A stretch of 64,000 nucleotides of DNA from Lichenostomus cassidix (taxonomy: Eukaryota > Chordata > Aves > Passeriformes > Meliphagidae). This document shows positions 1-10,720 of the stretch, in pieces. The stretch's first letter is position 1. Each line of letters opens with the position of its first letter. The stretch lies in NCBI GenBank assembly GCA_008360975.2, contig VLJF02000875.1:24805-88804 (forward strand), read 5' to 3'. The notes below the pieces were generated by a model. The model was not told the origin of the DNA. It did not search any database and saw only the letters and a program-made list of their open reading frames with translations. The translations under genes and the position numbers were made by a program.

Positions 1-659
<659 letters not shown>

Positions 660-999
660 CTGTGGGAAGAAACACAAGGAGAGGATTTGGGATTGGCCTC
701 TCTGCCAGAGGCAAGGGGAAGGAGATTCTCCCAACCCATCCTCGGCAGGACAGTGTCAGCAGCAGGGTTGTCCTGCAGCCAGGGGCAATGCTGGGCTGGG
801 AGATGGAGGAGAAGAGAGCAGGAAAGGGGCAGTGACTTCCTCCTCACCTGCCTGGCTGTCCTGGGGCATCTTCCTCCTCCTCACAGCCTTCTCCTCCATG
901 CAGCCAAAGTTTGGGAATGGGAAATCCTGGTTTGGGGGGAAAACAAGGGGTGACTCCATTGTGTTTGAAGGACACAGCCTCCCCCTGTCTGTGCAAGGG

Positions 1000-1540
1000 T
1001 CCTGTGTGTAGTGGGGGTCCCCACTCTCCAGCATCCCCACTCTCCCAAGACTGCTGGGGGACCCAGGAATCCCAGGGGTTCCCCTTCTCCAAGTTACCCA
1101 CATTGTGGTTCTGAGGGTCTCCTCTCTCTAGGGTCCTGCTTAGGGGAGCCAAGGTTTTTGGGGATCCCAAGGATTCCCTCTCCACTGTCTCTTTCTCCAG
1201 GCTGCTGGGGCTCCTTGGGATCCCCCCTCTTGTGGTCCCTATTTCAGGGTCCCAGGGGTCCCCCCTCCAGGCTGCCAGGGGTCCCCCAGCTCCACTATTG
1301 CCCCTCTCCTTTCTCCCCTCCCACGGTTCTCCTGGAGGTCCCAAAAACCAGTGTCCCACATCCCCCACTGGTCCCACATGGTTCCCATGTCACCCCAGGC
1401 AGAGCCCAACCCCCACCATTGGGGGCATCCTCATCCCCCACCCCCTGCCAGGGCTCTGCCAGCACCACCACTGAGACCCCCCAAAAACACCTCCTGGGGA
1501 CTCACCGATGTCTTCCCGAGGGGCATTTGTGTAACCTGAC
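1000..1540. repeat. Diverged copy of the GC-rich segment at 3050-3420
   Basis: The two segments share long stretches in the same order, for example the words around CAGAGCCCAACCCCCACC, GGGGCTCTGCC and ACCCCCCAAAAACACCTCC, ending with GAGGGGCAT. Both run next to TGGGA minisatellite. The 3-kb copy keeps many CpGs and the 1-kb copy has lost most of them. I see no convincing exon in the 1-kb copy, although several frames are open by composition. Confidence 0.6.
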
Positions 1541-2995
1541 TGAGGATTACTGGGCCCATGTTGGGAGGAAACTGTGGACACATTGGGAGCAACTGGAATC
1601 ATACTGGGAGTACCTGGGACAACACTTTGGGACACTGACTGAAACTGGGGTCATGCTGGAGGCAACTGGGAGTAACTGGGAAAGACTGGGATTATTCTGA
1701 GGGAACTAGAACCTTATTGGGGCAGCTGGGAGTGCCTGGGAATGACTATGAGCATGCTGAGGGACCCTGTGATATACTGGGAGTGTCTGTAACCAAACTG
1801 GGCAGACTGGAATCACACTGGGAACAGTTGGGACCATGCTGGGGGCAACTGGGAGCAAGTGAGAGTGTCTGGGGACATACTGGGCATGACTGGGAACCTG
1901 TTGAGAAGGACTGGAACTATACCAGGGGCCACTGGGGGCAAGTGGGATCATACTGGGAGAAACTGGGAACAACTGGAACTATGCTGGGGCAACAGGGATC
2001 ATACTAGGATCAGAGTGGAAGCAGCTGGCCTCATGCTGGGGGACACTGGGATCACACTCAGGATGACTGGAATCTTACTGGGATTGACTGGGAGTGGCTG
2101 TGGGCAACTGGAATCATGCTGAAGGCAATTGGGAGGAAGTGGGAATGACTGCAAGCATGCTGGGGGCAACTGGGATATACTGGGAGAGACAGGAGACATG
2201 GGGAACACACTGGAGGCTACTGGGGTCATGATGGCATTGACAGGGAGCAACTGGGATCGCACTGGGGGCCACTGCCATCATACTGGGAGGGACTGGGATC
2301 ATACTGGGATTATAGTGCATGTCAATAGACTCTGACTGGGGTTTACTGAGAGCTACTAGGCCCAGGCTGAGAGCCAACTGGGGATACACTGGGAGCAATT
2401 GGGAATGACAAGGTGCATGCTGCTGACAACTGGGATGTACTGGCAGTGACTGGGATAATCCTGGGGACAACTGAACCATGCTGAGGTAACTGGGAGTGCC
2501 TGGGAATGACTATGAGAATGTTCAGGGCAACTGGGATATACTGGGAGCGTGGGAGACCATGCAGGTGGTGGCTGGGACCATACTGGGACTAACTGGGAAT
2601 GTGCTGGGGGGGAACTGTGACCATACTGGGGGCAAGTGGGGGCAAGTGGGAGTGACTGGGGCGCTGCAGGGAGAGACTGGAATCATACTGGACTCATCCT
2701 GGGATATGATGAGTCCAGTATGATGTACTCCACAGTACTGGGAGTGACTGCGACTATGCTAGCAGCAGCTGGGAGAACTTGGGACACACTGGGCAAAAGA
2801 GGGAGGAACTTGGAGCAACTGGGACCGTGCTGGGAGCAAATTGCATCATAATAGGGAATGACTGGGAGTGACTGGGTTTATACTGGGAGCAACAGAGATC
2901 CTAGAGGGAGTGAGGAAGTAAGCAGGATCATACTGGGAGTGAGGAGGAAACTGGAACCACATGGGGCCAGGGGGGCAACTGGGCTCATACTGGGA
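1540..2995. repeat. Degenerate ACTGGGA minisatellite, first block
   Basis: The word ACTGGGA (or CTGGGA) recurs about every 10-14 bases, often as ACTGGGAGCA, ACTGGGATCAT or ACTGGGACCATGCTGGG. The longer register is a composite of these short units. Open frames across it come from the periodicity and show no codon bias or domain. The block is G-rich on the plus strand. Confidence 0.85.
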
Positions 2996-3479
2996 GCAGC
3001 CACTTGCAGGACCCAGGAGTTCTGAACCCCTTTCCCGGCCATCCCGCCCCTCCAGCCCCCAGATTCCCCTGCCGGGTGTCCCAGCAATCCCAGGCATTCC
3101 CCCTCGCAGACTCCCCGCTCCGGGCTTCTGGGGGTCTCCTCTCCCTGGGGTTCTGAAGAGAAGCCGCGGCTCCCGCAGGTCCCCAAAACCGGTGTGTCCC
3201 CAATCCCGCCCCGCTCCGGCGCGGTCACCACGTGGCCCCGGGCAGAGCTTGGAGGGCCCGGGCAGAGCCCAACCCCCACCGCGGGGAGACCCGCATCCCC
3301 CCGCCCCCCATCGGGGCTCTGCCGGCACCGCCACCGGGACCCCCAAAAACACCTCCCGGGGAACCCCCCATGTCCCCCCGAGGGGCATCTGCGGCTCAGC
3401 TTTGGAGTCCCGAAAACTCCAAACACCCCCACAAAAAACCCCAAACCCAGGGATCCCCTACAGATATTTGGGGCGAGCT

Positions 3480-3850
3480 CCCCCTCCCCGCTCACCTGCG
3501 GGATGGGGGCGGCGATGCTCCAGGGGGGCTGCGAATTCAGGGAATCCCAGACCGCGTGGCTCCTGCCCGATCCTCCTTTGTCCTTTTTCCCTCCACTTCC
3601 TCCCGCTCCTCCCCCTCTGTCGCTCCTCCTCCTTCTCCGCCCTAATTCCACCTCCTTCTCCTCCTTCCCCCAATCCCTTCTCCCGCTCCTCCTCCTCCCT
3701 GCTCCTCCTCCGCCGTTCCCGAGTCGCTCGCAGCCCGCGGGAGGAGCGGGGATGCAGCCGGGACAGCTCGGCATGGGCAGCGCGGGGCTCTCGGCTGCTC
3801 CCAGCCCAGCGCTGGGGACAGGGGGAGCCCGGCCTGGGGAAAAGGAGAGG
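3480..3850 (-). promoter_or_regulatory. CpG-rich block, likely promoter and first exon of the zinc-finger gene
   Basis: This is the most CpG-rich stretch of the first 5 kb. On the minus strand it holds a polypurine-rich open stretch that ends in a good donor, CCCGCAG followed by GTGAGCGG, near 3498. The zinc-finger exon at 659 is the next downstream minus-strand acceptor that I recognise. I infer that this is the 5' exon of that gene. No transcript evidence is available, and which ATG would have been used is unclear. Confidence 0.4.
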
Positions 3851-4002
3851 GAAACTGGGAAAACTGGGGGCTGCAGATCCAAAGTGGCCTTGCTGGGGAG
3901 CCTGGGCAGGGAGTTGCAGCCCTTGGGGCTCCTGTGGGGAGCCTGGAGATCCGGGAGGGGGGAACGCAGAGAGGGGTGGGGGATCCCAGCAGTGCAGCAC
4001 TG

Positions 4003-4860
4003 GAGTGACTGGGCTGTACTGGGATTGTACTGGGATCGTACTGGGATCGTACTGGCAATGACTGGGCTGTACTGGGATCATACTGGGATTATACTGGCAA
4101 TGACTGGGCTGTACTGGGGCACCTGGAACCTTACTGGGGTTGCTGGGAGTGACTGGGCATGACAAGGAGCATGCTGAGGGCAACTGGGATATACTGGGAG
4201 TGTCTGTAACCCTACTGGGCTGACTGGAACCACATTGGGAACAACCAGGACCATGCTGGGCGGAACTGGGACCACACTGGGAGCAACTGGGAGCGAATGG
4301 GAGTGACTGTGTCTACACTGGGGATAACTGGGCATGACTGGGACCATGCTGGGTGGGACTGGGATGATACTAGGGGACACTGGGTGTAACTGGGATCAGA
4401 CTGGGAGAAACAGGGAACAACTGGAACTATGCTGGGGGCAACTGGGATCCTGTATCAGAGTGGGAGCAGCTGGACCCATGCTGGGGGAGACTGGGATCAC
4501 ACTGAGGGTGACTGGGATCATACTGGGATTGACTGGAACCATAGTGCAGGTGAACGGGAGCAACTAGAACCACAGCTGGGTCAACTGGGAGCAACTGGAG
4601 CCATGCTGGGATCATACTAGGAGTAACTGAGAATGACTGGGACTATACTAGGGGCAACTGGGAGAACTGGGAACACACTGGGCAGAAGTGGGAGGAGCTG
4701 GGAGCAACTGGGAGCAACTGGGATTGTACTGGGGACAAATTGCATCATAATAGGGAATGACTGGGAATAACTGGGTTCATACTGGGAGCAACAGAGATCC
4801 TAGAAGGAGTGAGGGGAAGTGACCAGGGTCATACTGGGAGTACCTGAGCTCATCTTGGCT
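4003..4860. repeat. Degenerate ACTGGGA minisatellite, second block
   Basis: Same short-unit repeat as at 1540-2995, with longer near-perfect runs such as TACTGGGATCGTACTGGGAT near 4015-4055. The two blocks flank the CpG-rich segment, as expected if minisatellite and segment were duplicated together. Confidence 0.85.
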
Positions 4861-5263
4861 CCTACTGAGGTCCAGGGGGATCCCATTCCATTCCCAGAGG
4901 GTGCCAGGGGGTCCCAGCGTGGTCCCAAAGGGGATCCTGGGAATTCCCAGGGATTCCCCTTTTCCCCTGTTGCTCCCTCAGGCACTGTCGTGTCTCCCAA
5001 CCTGCAGCTCCAGTATCTGCCCCTTCTCACAGCCCCCAGACCCTCCCTGTTTCCTGACCCTGGCAGCCCCTGGAGCCCCATTGCTGCCTCTCCCAGTCCC
5101 CAAAGCCTCCTTTCCTCAGCCCCAGGGACTCCCTGAACCCTCCTTCCTGGAGGTGCCCTTTGTGCCACCTGTAAGCCCAGCATTCCATGGGAGCCTGGGA
5201 GGCGACATAGGTGACCAAAAGTGACCCCAGGGATATCCCAGAGCCCAGGACATCAGGCTCAGT

Positions 5264-5269
5264 GTATAA
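5264..5269 (+). promoter_or_regulatory. TATA box of the small signal-peptide ORF
   Basis: TATAAA in the context GTGTATAAAGTGG, 90 bases before the ATG at 5359. A related stretch at 53205-53300 has lost the TATA (GGATATGCAG). Confidence 0.4.
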
Positions 5270-5358
5270 AGTGGGGGAACAAGGAGGAAGGCCGCCCAGC
5301 AGAGCTCCCTGCTCCAGCTGGCAGGGCCTCAGCGCCCGCCCTGTGCCCTCCCGCCCCG

Positions 5359-5541
5359 ATGGCCACGTCAGGCCTGCTTGCTGCCCTGATGGTGGCACTG
5401 CTGGCCCCAGTGCTCTCCAAAGGCTTCTCCGGGGCACCTTCCTGTGGCCTGTCAGTCCCTGCACCACCAGAGACCTGCAGGAGCAGGGGCTGTTTACAAG
5501 GGCCTGCAGGGATAGCAGCAGGGCCAGTGGCCTCCCACTGA
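5359..5541 (+). CDS. Small ORF with a predicted signal peptide, unrecognised
   Basis: This 60-codon frame starts in a reasonable Kozak context (CCCGATGG) downstream of a TATA box. Residues 1-20 look like a classic signal peptide: a short polar start, the hydrophobic run LLAALMVALLAPVL, then small residues. The predicted mature part is about 40 residues, rich in Gly, Ala and Pro with three cysteines. I do not recognise the family. The 3' half of the presumed transcript runs into a CR1 3' end at 5595, so this may be the truncated first exon of a once longer secreted protein. Evidence that it is real is limited to the TATA, the spacing and the signal sequence. Confidence 0.3.
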   Translation: MATSGLLAALMVALLAPVLSKGFSGAPSCGLSVPAPPETCRSRGCLQGPAGIAAGPVASH

Positions 5542-5594
5542 CACAGGGCGGGCTGAGGCCGCAGGTGTGGCACAAACTGTGGGCTCTGAGGCTG

Positions 5595-5785
5595 CTGAGG
5601 CCCTGGCCCACGCTGCCCACAGAAGCTGTGGCTGCCCCTGGATCCCTGGCAGTGTTCCAGGCCAGGCTGCATGGGCCTTGGAGCAGCCTGGCAGAGTGGA
5701 AGGTGTCCCTGCCCACGGCAGCAGCCTTGGAACAAGAGGATTTTTAAGGACCCTTCCAAGCCAAGGCGTTCTGTGATTCTGTGAT
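5595..5785 (+). mobile_element. CR1 LINE 3' end
   Basis: Typical CR1 3' UTR words in order: CCCTGGCCCACGCTGCCCACAG, GAAGCTGTGGCTGCCCCTGG, GTGTCCCTGCCCACGGCAG, then TTTTTAAGGACCCTTCCAAG, and the 8-bp tail repeat TTCTGTGA twice at the very end. Confidence 0.85.
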
Positions 5786-5789
5786 CACA

Positions 5790-6450
5790 GGGCTTGGGGC
5801 AGCTGGGCTCAGATTGTGATTAGAACCAGTTCAGCACTGCAAGTTTGATTGAGTTCAAGGAGACTGTTGATGAGCCCAGATTGACAACTCGTGAGATTTA
5901 CCAATGCTAGAGGTCTGGTTGAGATTAATAAAAGGTTGAACTATCCAGATTTTTTATTATTGTAGTTTATTGAAGCAATGCCTCCCAACAGATAGTGACA
6001 CTATATATGGTTTTACTTGTATATAAAAATAGTATTATAGAGGGATTATATAATATATATATTATCTATGTAATAAATAGATCTACTTTATGAAGATCTT
6101 TCCAGACCTAAATGCACTAAGAGTGTTACTGTCACAACAGATAGTGACAACACTAAATATATGCTCTATTGTTATTGTTTAATCATAATTTAAAACCATC
6201 ATAGCAATACAGAATTAATATATATTCATAATAAAAAATCTTCAAATATTTATAATTATTTTTTCTCATTATATACTAATGACAGATTTCTTACTTTTGA
6301 TATTATCTAGTGTATGGTTTTGTTTTCTTGTCTTTTAATATTATATATGACAACTAATGAACCATGTAATATATAATATGTATTAATTAGATAGATTTAT
6401 CATGGAAATAAAAGTCAAGATACTTCTATATACAAGATTTCAGGTCAGCT
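5790..6450. other. AT-rich spacer
   Basis: Dominated by A and T with short TA runs. Two copies of ACAGATAGTGACA (near 5989 and 6139) are the only internal repeat I see. No coding frame or recognisable element. Confidence 0.6.
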
Positions 6451-6983
6451 CCAACACAGTTGGTACAATGCTGACCTAAAGGTGTCCCTTCTGGGGACAG
6501 GGAGAGACACAGTCCATTGTGTGATCCGAGGCCAGGAGAGCTAGTTTTTCCTCTTGGTCATTTCTTCCCTGGTTTTTTGTCTTTTTCTGCCCCACTTTCC
6601 CACTTCCTTCATACTCTAACTTTAGGTCCTTCCCACAGGGCTAGAACAATTGCATGTTACAGGTGGGGTTTGGTGGCTTTGGCCATGCGTGTAAGGCATG
6701 TGCTCTCTTCATCTGCATGCTTAGGAGTGGGAAAGTTCGTATGCAAGTAGGGCTTAATGCGGATCTGGGTGACTTGTTTTGGGAAATGAATTGATACCAG
6801 GAGGTAGAATAAACACTCCCGTGGTCCCCCAGCTGCTGAGGAGAGGCTGTGGAACCTTTGCCAGAGTCTTTGCACACATCCTCCTCTCCTTTAAGGAGCA
6901 GATTTGTACTATGAGGTGCTTCTCTGCTGCCAGCTGTGAGCATCTCAAGCACAGCTCTGTGCAGCAGAACCTCTTCCAAGGTG

Positions 6984-8486
6984 TCAAGGCTTAAGGATTT
7001 CCAGGAGACGATGTTGCAGATCTAGGTACTGACTTATCACCTGAGAATGGGCAACAGGATCCACGGCCATACGATGGAAGAGATTGAGTGTCTCAGCCAT
7101 TTGGACATCTGGGGGCAAAGTGATCTCCTCAGGAAGCCTGTGGTTGCCCACAATAAAGTGGTTGAGACGTTTGTCTTTCAGGTTTAAGCGCAGGCTGTTG
7201 CTGATATCCACAATTCGCCTCAGGAAATGTCTCATTTGCCACTGTGACACCGGTACAGCGTTCAGGAGGTGCATGACAATGGTCTTCATGGTGTAGCTGG
7301 AAAAGCCTAGGCCCTGCCGAAGACAGGTGAAGAACTGCAGGTACTTGAGGTGCAAGCTGTAAGGGGGAGCCTGCCTGGTGATGTGCCTGAAGAACTTCAT
7401 CTCTGCCATGGCGAAGGTCTCGAGCCACCTTGTTCTTAGGGTGAGGGGCTTTCTAGACTCGCTGCTAACAAAGACGTCTGAGTCGCCTCGCTGCACCCCA
7501 AAGAGCATCTCAATCCTGAAGCTTTTTCTGCCATTGGTCACCTTGAACTGGCAGGAGCGTCTGGAGGGCAGCAGCACTAGACGCCAGTTGTGTGACTGAG
7601 GCAAAGCTGGCCAGATGTCTCTCAGCAGTTGGTAGAACCAGAGGCCTGTTTTCTGCACATCAAGGTAGGAGCCGGTGCACAGGGTGCGAAGGAGGCTGGG
7701 ATCCTGATTCCTCCTCAGCTCCTCCTCGGGGTGGTGCAGGAAGCACAGCGGGTTGTCAGCCTGCTGCTCCCTTGTGCAGGTGCACTCCAGCTCCACGCCG
7801 ATATGGAAGCTCCTGCCGGGCCTCCACATTGCATTGGCCAACTCCAGGTGGATGGAGTGCCCTTGGGGAGGAGTCATGGGTACGAGAAAGCGATACACAA
7901 CATCCTCCTCTCGGGCAGTCCAGCCTTCAAAGGCATTGCCCACCTGGATGGCTCGTTGCAGCACCAGGTAGAAACTGTTTGACAAGACGCGTCCAGAGAA
8001 ATTGATGAATCTGTCCATCAGGTCAGTTGTCCACATGCAGCCTGTCTCCAGGTCCTGTACAGACCACTGGATGCGCCACAATAGCCTCCATCCTATGAAC
8101 ACGTGAATAACATCGTGTACTACATTTGCATCTGCAATTCTGAATGCATTTGTACCATCATTTTGTTCTTCATGCTCCTGTCTCCTCAGGCTCCTTTCCC
8201 TCCAGGTAAACCACAAGACCAAGAGAGAGACCAAGATGACAGGAAATGGCCAGAGCTGCCAGTACTGCAAGGCAGACCCCAGCAGGTCTCCCCAGGCCCA
8301 GCCACTCTGCTCCAGGAGTCTGAGCTGCTCCAACTCTTGCTCCAGCCGAATCCTCTCCTCTTCCAGGCACTTTGCACGCAACTCCACGTGCAGTCGCAGT
8401 GTCTCCACATCCATACTACCATCCATGGGCTGTGGGTATTGAAGAAGGCTAGGCAAAGCAAGGACCAGGAATATCCAGGACTCCAT
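6984..8486 (-). CDS. ITPRIPL1-like: ITPRIPL1-like membrane protein with a Mab-21-type domain
   Basis: A 500-residue frame on one coding exon. From the start at 8486: a hydrophobic leader (residues 1-20), a coiled-coil rich in Glu and Arg (about 35-65), a transmembrane helix (about 82-100, FPVILVSLLVLWF) followed by a basic stop-transfer, then a long globular domain of the Mab-21/ITPRIP type ending in QHRLLEILKP. The size fits the family. I chose this start because a splice acceptor (CTCCTGCAG) ends three bases before the ATG. The in-frame ATG at 8792 lies in the intron, whose donor GTGAGT is at 8796-8791. Human ITPRIP binds and inhibits inositol trisphosphate receptors; ITPRIPL1 is a single-pass membrane relative. 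The family is multicopy in birds. No stop or frameshift is visible, so it is probably functional. Confidence 0.88.
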   Translation of the reverse strand: MESWIFLVLALPSLLQYPQPMDGSMDVETLRLHVELRAKCLEEERIRLEQELEQLRLLEQSGWAWGDLLGSALQYWQLWPFPVILVSLLVLWFTWRERSLRRQEHEEQNDGTNAFRIADANVVHDVIHVFIGWRLLWRIQWSVQDLETGCMWTTDLMDRFINFSGRVLSNSFYLVLQRAIQVGNAFEGWTAREEDVVYRFLVPMTPPQGHSIHLELANAMWRPGRSFHIGVELECTCTREQQADNPLCFLHHPEEELRRNQDPSLLRTLCTGSYLDVQKTGLWFYQLLRDIWPALPQSHNWRLVLLPSRRSCQFKVTNGRKSFRIEMLFGVQRGDSDVFVSSESRKPLTLRTRWLETFAMAEMKFFRHITRQAPPYSLHLKYLQFFTCLRQGLGFSSYTMKTIVMHLLNAVPVSQWQMRHFLRRIVDISNSLRLNLKDKRLNHFIVGNHRLPEEITLPPDVQMAETLNLFHRMAVDPVAHSQVISQYLDLQHRLLEILKP

Positions 8487-8786
8487 GGTCTGCAGGAGGA
8501 TGGAGAGAAGGCCTTGAGTGGGGCTGGGAGGGAGGCAGCTGGCAGAGGGGGCAGCAGGGGCAGGAATCACAGGGATGTGGGGGCAGGAAGGAAAGGGCCC
8601 CAGAGAGCTGGCAGGAAGCAAGGCCTGTCCTGCTGCCCCAGCAGCAGCAGCAGCAGCAGCAGCACTGTGCCCTGCCCAAGGCTCCCCTGTGAGGGGCTGT
8701 CCCTGCATGCATGGGGAGAAGCCACCCCCAGGTGCAGCGTTTCTGCCCCAGCCCTTGTCCAGCCCAGCCTCCCCTCCACCTCCAGT

Positions 8787-8885
8787 GTGCACTCACCACT
8801 TGCCCAGGCTCAGCCGGGGCAGCATTGTCTGCTGGGGCCTTTTATATCTGCCCCCATTGTGACACATCCCCTGTGATGTCACAGG
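8787..8885 (-). promoter_or_regulatory. Compact TATA promoter and tiny first exon of the ITPRIPL1-like gene
   Basis: On the minus strand: TGTGACATCACA (about 8885-8870), a second TGTCACAATGGGG, then ATATAAAAGG (TATA at 8846-8840). Transcription should begin near 8815, leaving a first exon of about 20 nt that ends at donor GTGAGT (8796-8791). The resulting intron, 8490-8796, is 307 nt. TGTGACATCACA is a near-CRE palindrome, which fits CREB/CREM/ATF-type control, but that is inference. Confidence 0.65.
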
Positions 8886-8984
8886 TGCCACAGCGCATCA
8901 CAGCCAGGCCAGCCCCACTCTTTGTCCCCAGCCCAGCTCAGCCACTCAGAGTGGCTCTTGTTCATTGCTTAAGGCTGCCTTTGA

Positions 8985-9690
8985 GTAAATGTTCTTCAAA
9001 GAACTTCCTCTGGTCCTTCTTTTAAATCTTTCTGAGGGTGGTAACTCTGCTATTTCATAGGGCAGCCTGTTCACAGCCTTGATATCATTTTTGGTGAAGG
9101 AATAGAGATCCAATCTAAACCTCCCGTGGAGTAACTTGAGGTAATTTCCTCTGGTCGTATGGTTGGTTTCCTGGGAGAATACACTGACCCCTGCGTGGCT
9201 ACAACCTCCCTTCAGGGAGCTGGAGAGAACCATAAGGCCCTCCCTGAGGCACTTTTTCTCTGTGCTAAATACCCCCACCTTCCTCAGCCCTTCTTCATCA
9301 GACTTGTGCTCCACACCATTCCCCAGCTCAGTTGCCCTTCTGTGCACACACTCAAGCACATCCATGTCTTTCTTGTTGTGAGGAGCCCAAAACTGAACAC
9401 AGGATTGGAGGAACAGCCTCACCAGTACCCCACGGCAGGGGATGATCACTGCTCTGGTCCCACTGGCCCCACTGGTTCTCACACAAGTCACAATGCCATT
9501 GGATTCTTGGCCACTCGGGCACACTGCCATCCATCAACCAGTACCCCCAGGGCCATTTCTTTCTCAGCTTTCCCGCCCCTCTTGCACCAGCCTGTAGCAC
9601 TGCATGGGGTGGGTGTGACCAATGGGCAGGACTCAGCATTTTGCCTTCTTCTGTCTCATACAGATGGACTTGACCCACTCATGACACCTT
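8985..9690 (-). mobile_element. CR1 LINE fragment, antisense, with ORF2 C-terminal remnants
   Basis: On the minus strand the frame contains the CR1 ORF2 landmarks VQFWAPHNKKDMDVLECV, RRATELGNGVEHKS, KGGCSHAGVSVFSQ and HGRFRLDLYSF in the usual order, ending with a decayed NRLPYEIAE block. Truncated and diverged. Confidence 0.85.
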
Positions 9691-9769
9691 TCCATAGCCC
9701 TGAGTAGAGCCTTCCTACCCTCAGGCAGATCAACACTCCTGCCTTACTCACTGTCATTTAGATTGAACT

Positions 9770-10430
9770 CCATTCACCACCATGCTATCTCCTAGATCTA
9801 AGAGCAATGTCCAATTGCTTCTTTAGGACCAACAGGCTTGAGGCCAGTAGCCTTTCCTGGGAGGAGTTTGTTCCACTGCTGGTCCATCCCCACAGTGAAG
9901 AAAGAAACTTTCCCTAATCACCAACCTGAGCTTCCCTCGGTGCAGCTTTAAGCCATTGCTTTGCATCCTTTCCCCAGATCCCAGAGAAAAATCAACACCT
10001 CCCAGTGTGCTTCCCCTCGTGGGGCAGCTGTAGACAGCAGTGAGGTGACCCCTCAGGCTGCTCTCCTCTCAGCTGAACAAGCCCAGCATGCTCAGCCGTG
10101 CCTCATAAGAGCAGCCTGCCAGTCCTTTCCTTATCTTTCTTGCCCCCTTTGGACAGCAGCTTACATTGCTCTGTGCTTCTTGCAGTATGGCTGCCAAAGC
10201 TGCACACAGTGCTCGAGGTGAGGCCACAGCAGTCCTGAGGGCACTTGGCCCAATCCCTTCTTTGCACTGGCGAGCTCCACTGGGCCTGATGCAGCCTGGG
10301 ACAGGCCTGGCCCTTCTGGCTGCCAGGGCACTTTGTTGACTCCTACTGACCTTACCGTCCAGCAAAAGGCCCAGATCCCTTTCCAGAGCACATACACTTC
10401 TGTTTGCCACCTAAGTTGCTGAAGGAGATT
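9770..10430 (-). mobile_element. Second antisense CR1 copy
   Basis: The minus strand gives LGLLLDGKVSRSQQ, CALAA, then YEARLSMLGLFS and further on the CR1 3' part (GCTGCACCGAGGGAAGCTCA, CTTTCTTCACTG). More decayed than the copy at 8985 and abutting it in the same orientation. Confidence 0.75.
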
Positions 10431-10544
10431 CCCTGGCAGCCAAGCCATCCTTCCAGCCCTCTTGCTTGGCTTGCAACACTTTGCAGTTGCCTGCTCCTGT
10501 GCTCTATGGAAACATCCCTAATAGAAAGGCATGAGCATTCAAGG

Positions 10545-10720
10545 CAGTGTTTCTGTCCAGGCCCTCATCCAGCCCAGCCTCGCCTCCACACATGCACTCA
10601 CTGCTTGCCCAGGCTGTCCTGGGGCAGCATTACCTGCTGTGGCTTTTTACAGCTGCCCTCATGGTGACACTTTCTCTGTGATTTCAAGGTGCCACAGCAC
10701 TCCACAGCCAGGCCAGGGAG
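10545..10720 (-). repeat. Decayed second copy of the ITPRIPL1-like promoter and first exon
   Basis: It aligns by eye with 8750-8915: CATCCAGCCCAGCCTCGCCTCCAC, CACTCACTGCTTGCCCAGGCT, GGGGCAGCATTACCTGCTG, then TTTTTACAGCTGCCC where the functional copy has TTTTATATCTGCCC, and CTGTGATTTCAAGGTGCCACAGC. The TATA and the palindrome are both mutated. No coding part accompanies it, so the gene body was lost or never copied. Confidence 0.7.

Noticed and set aside
3194..4162. Long plus-strand open frames over the CpG-rich segment and minisatellite
   Set aside because: Pro/Ser/Arg-rich composition and periodic TGGGA translation explain them; no domain and no splice pattern.
6984..8792. A longer 602-residue form of the ITPRIPL1-like protein starting at 8792
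   Set aside because: The extra 102 residues are low-complexity (poly-Ala) and lie in the intron defined by GTGAGT at 8791-8796 and CTCCTGCAG before 8489.
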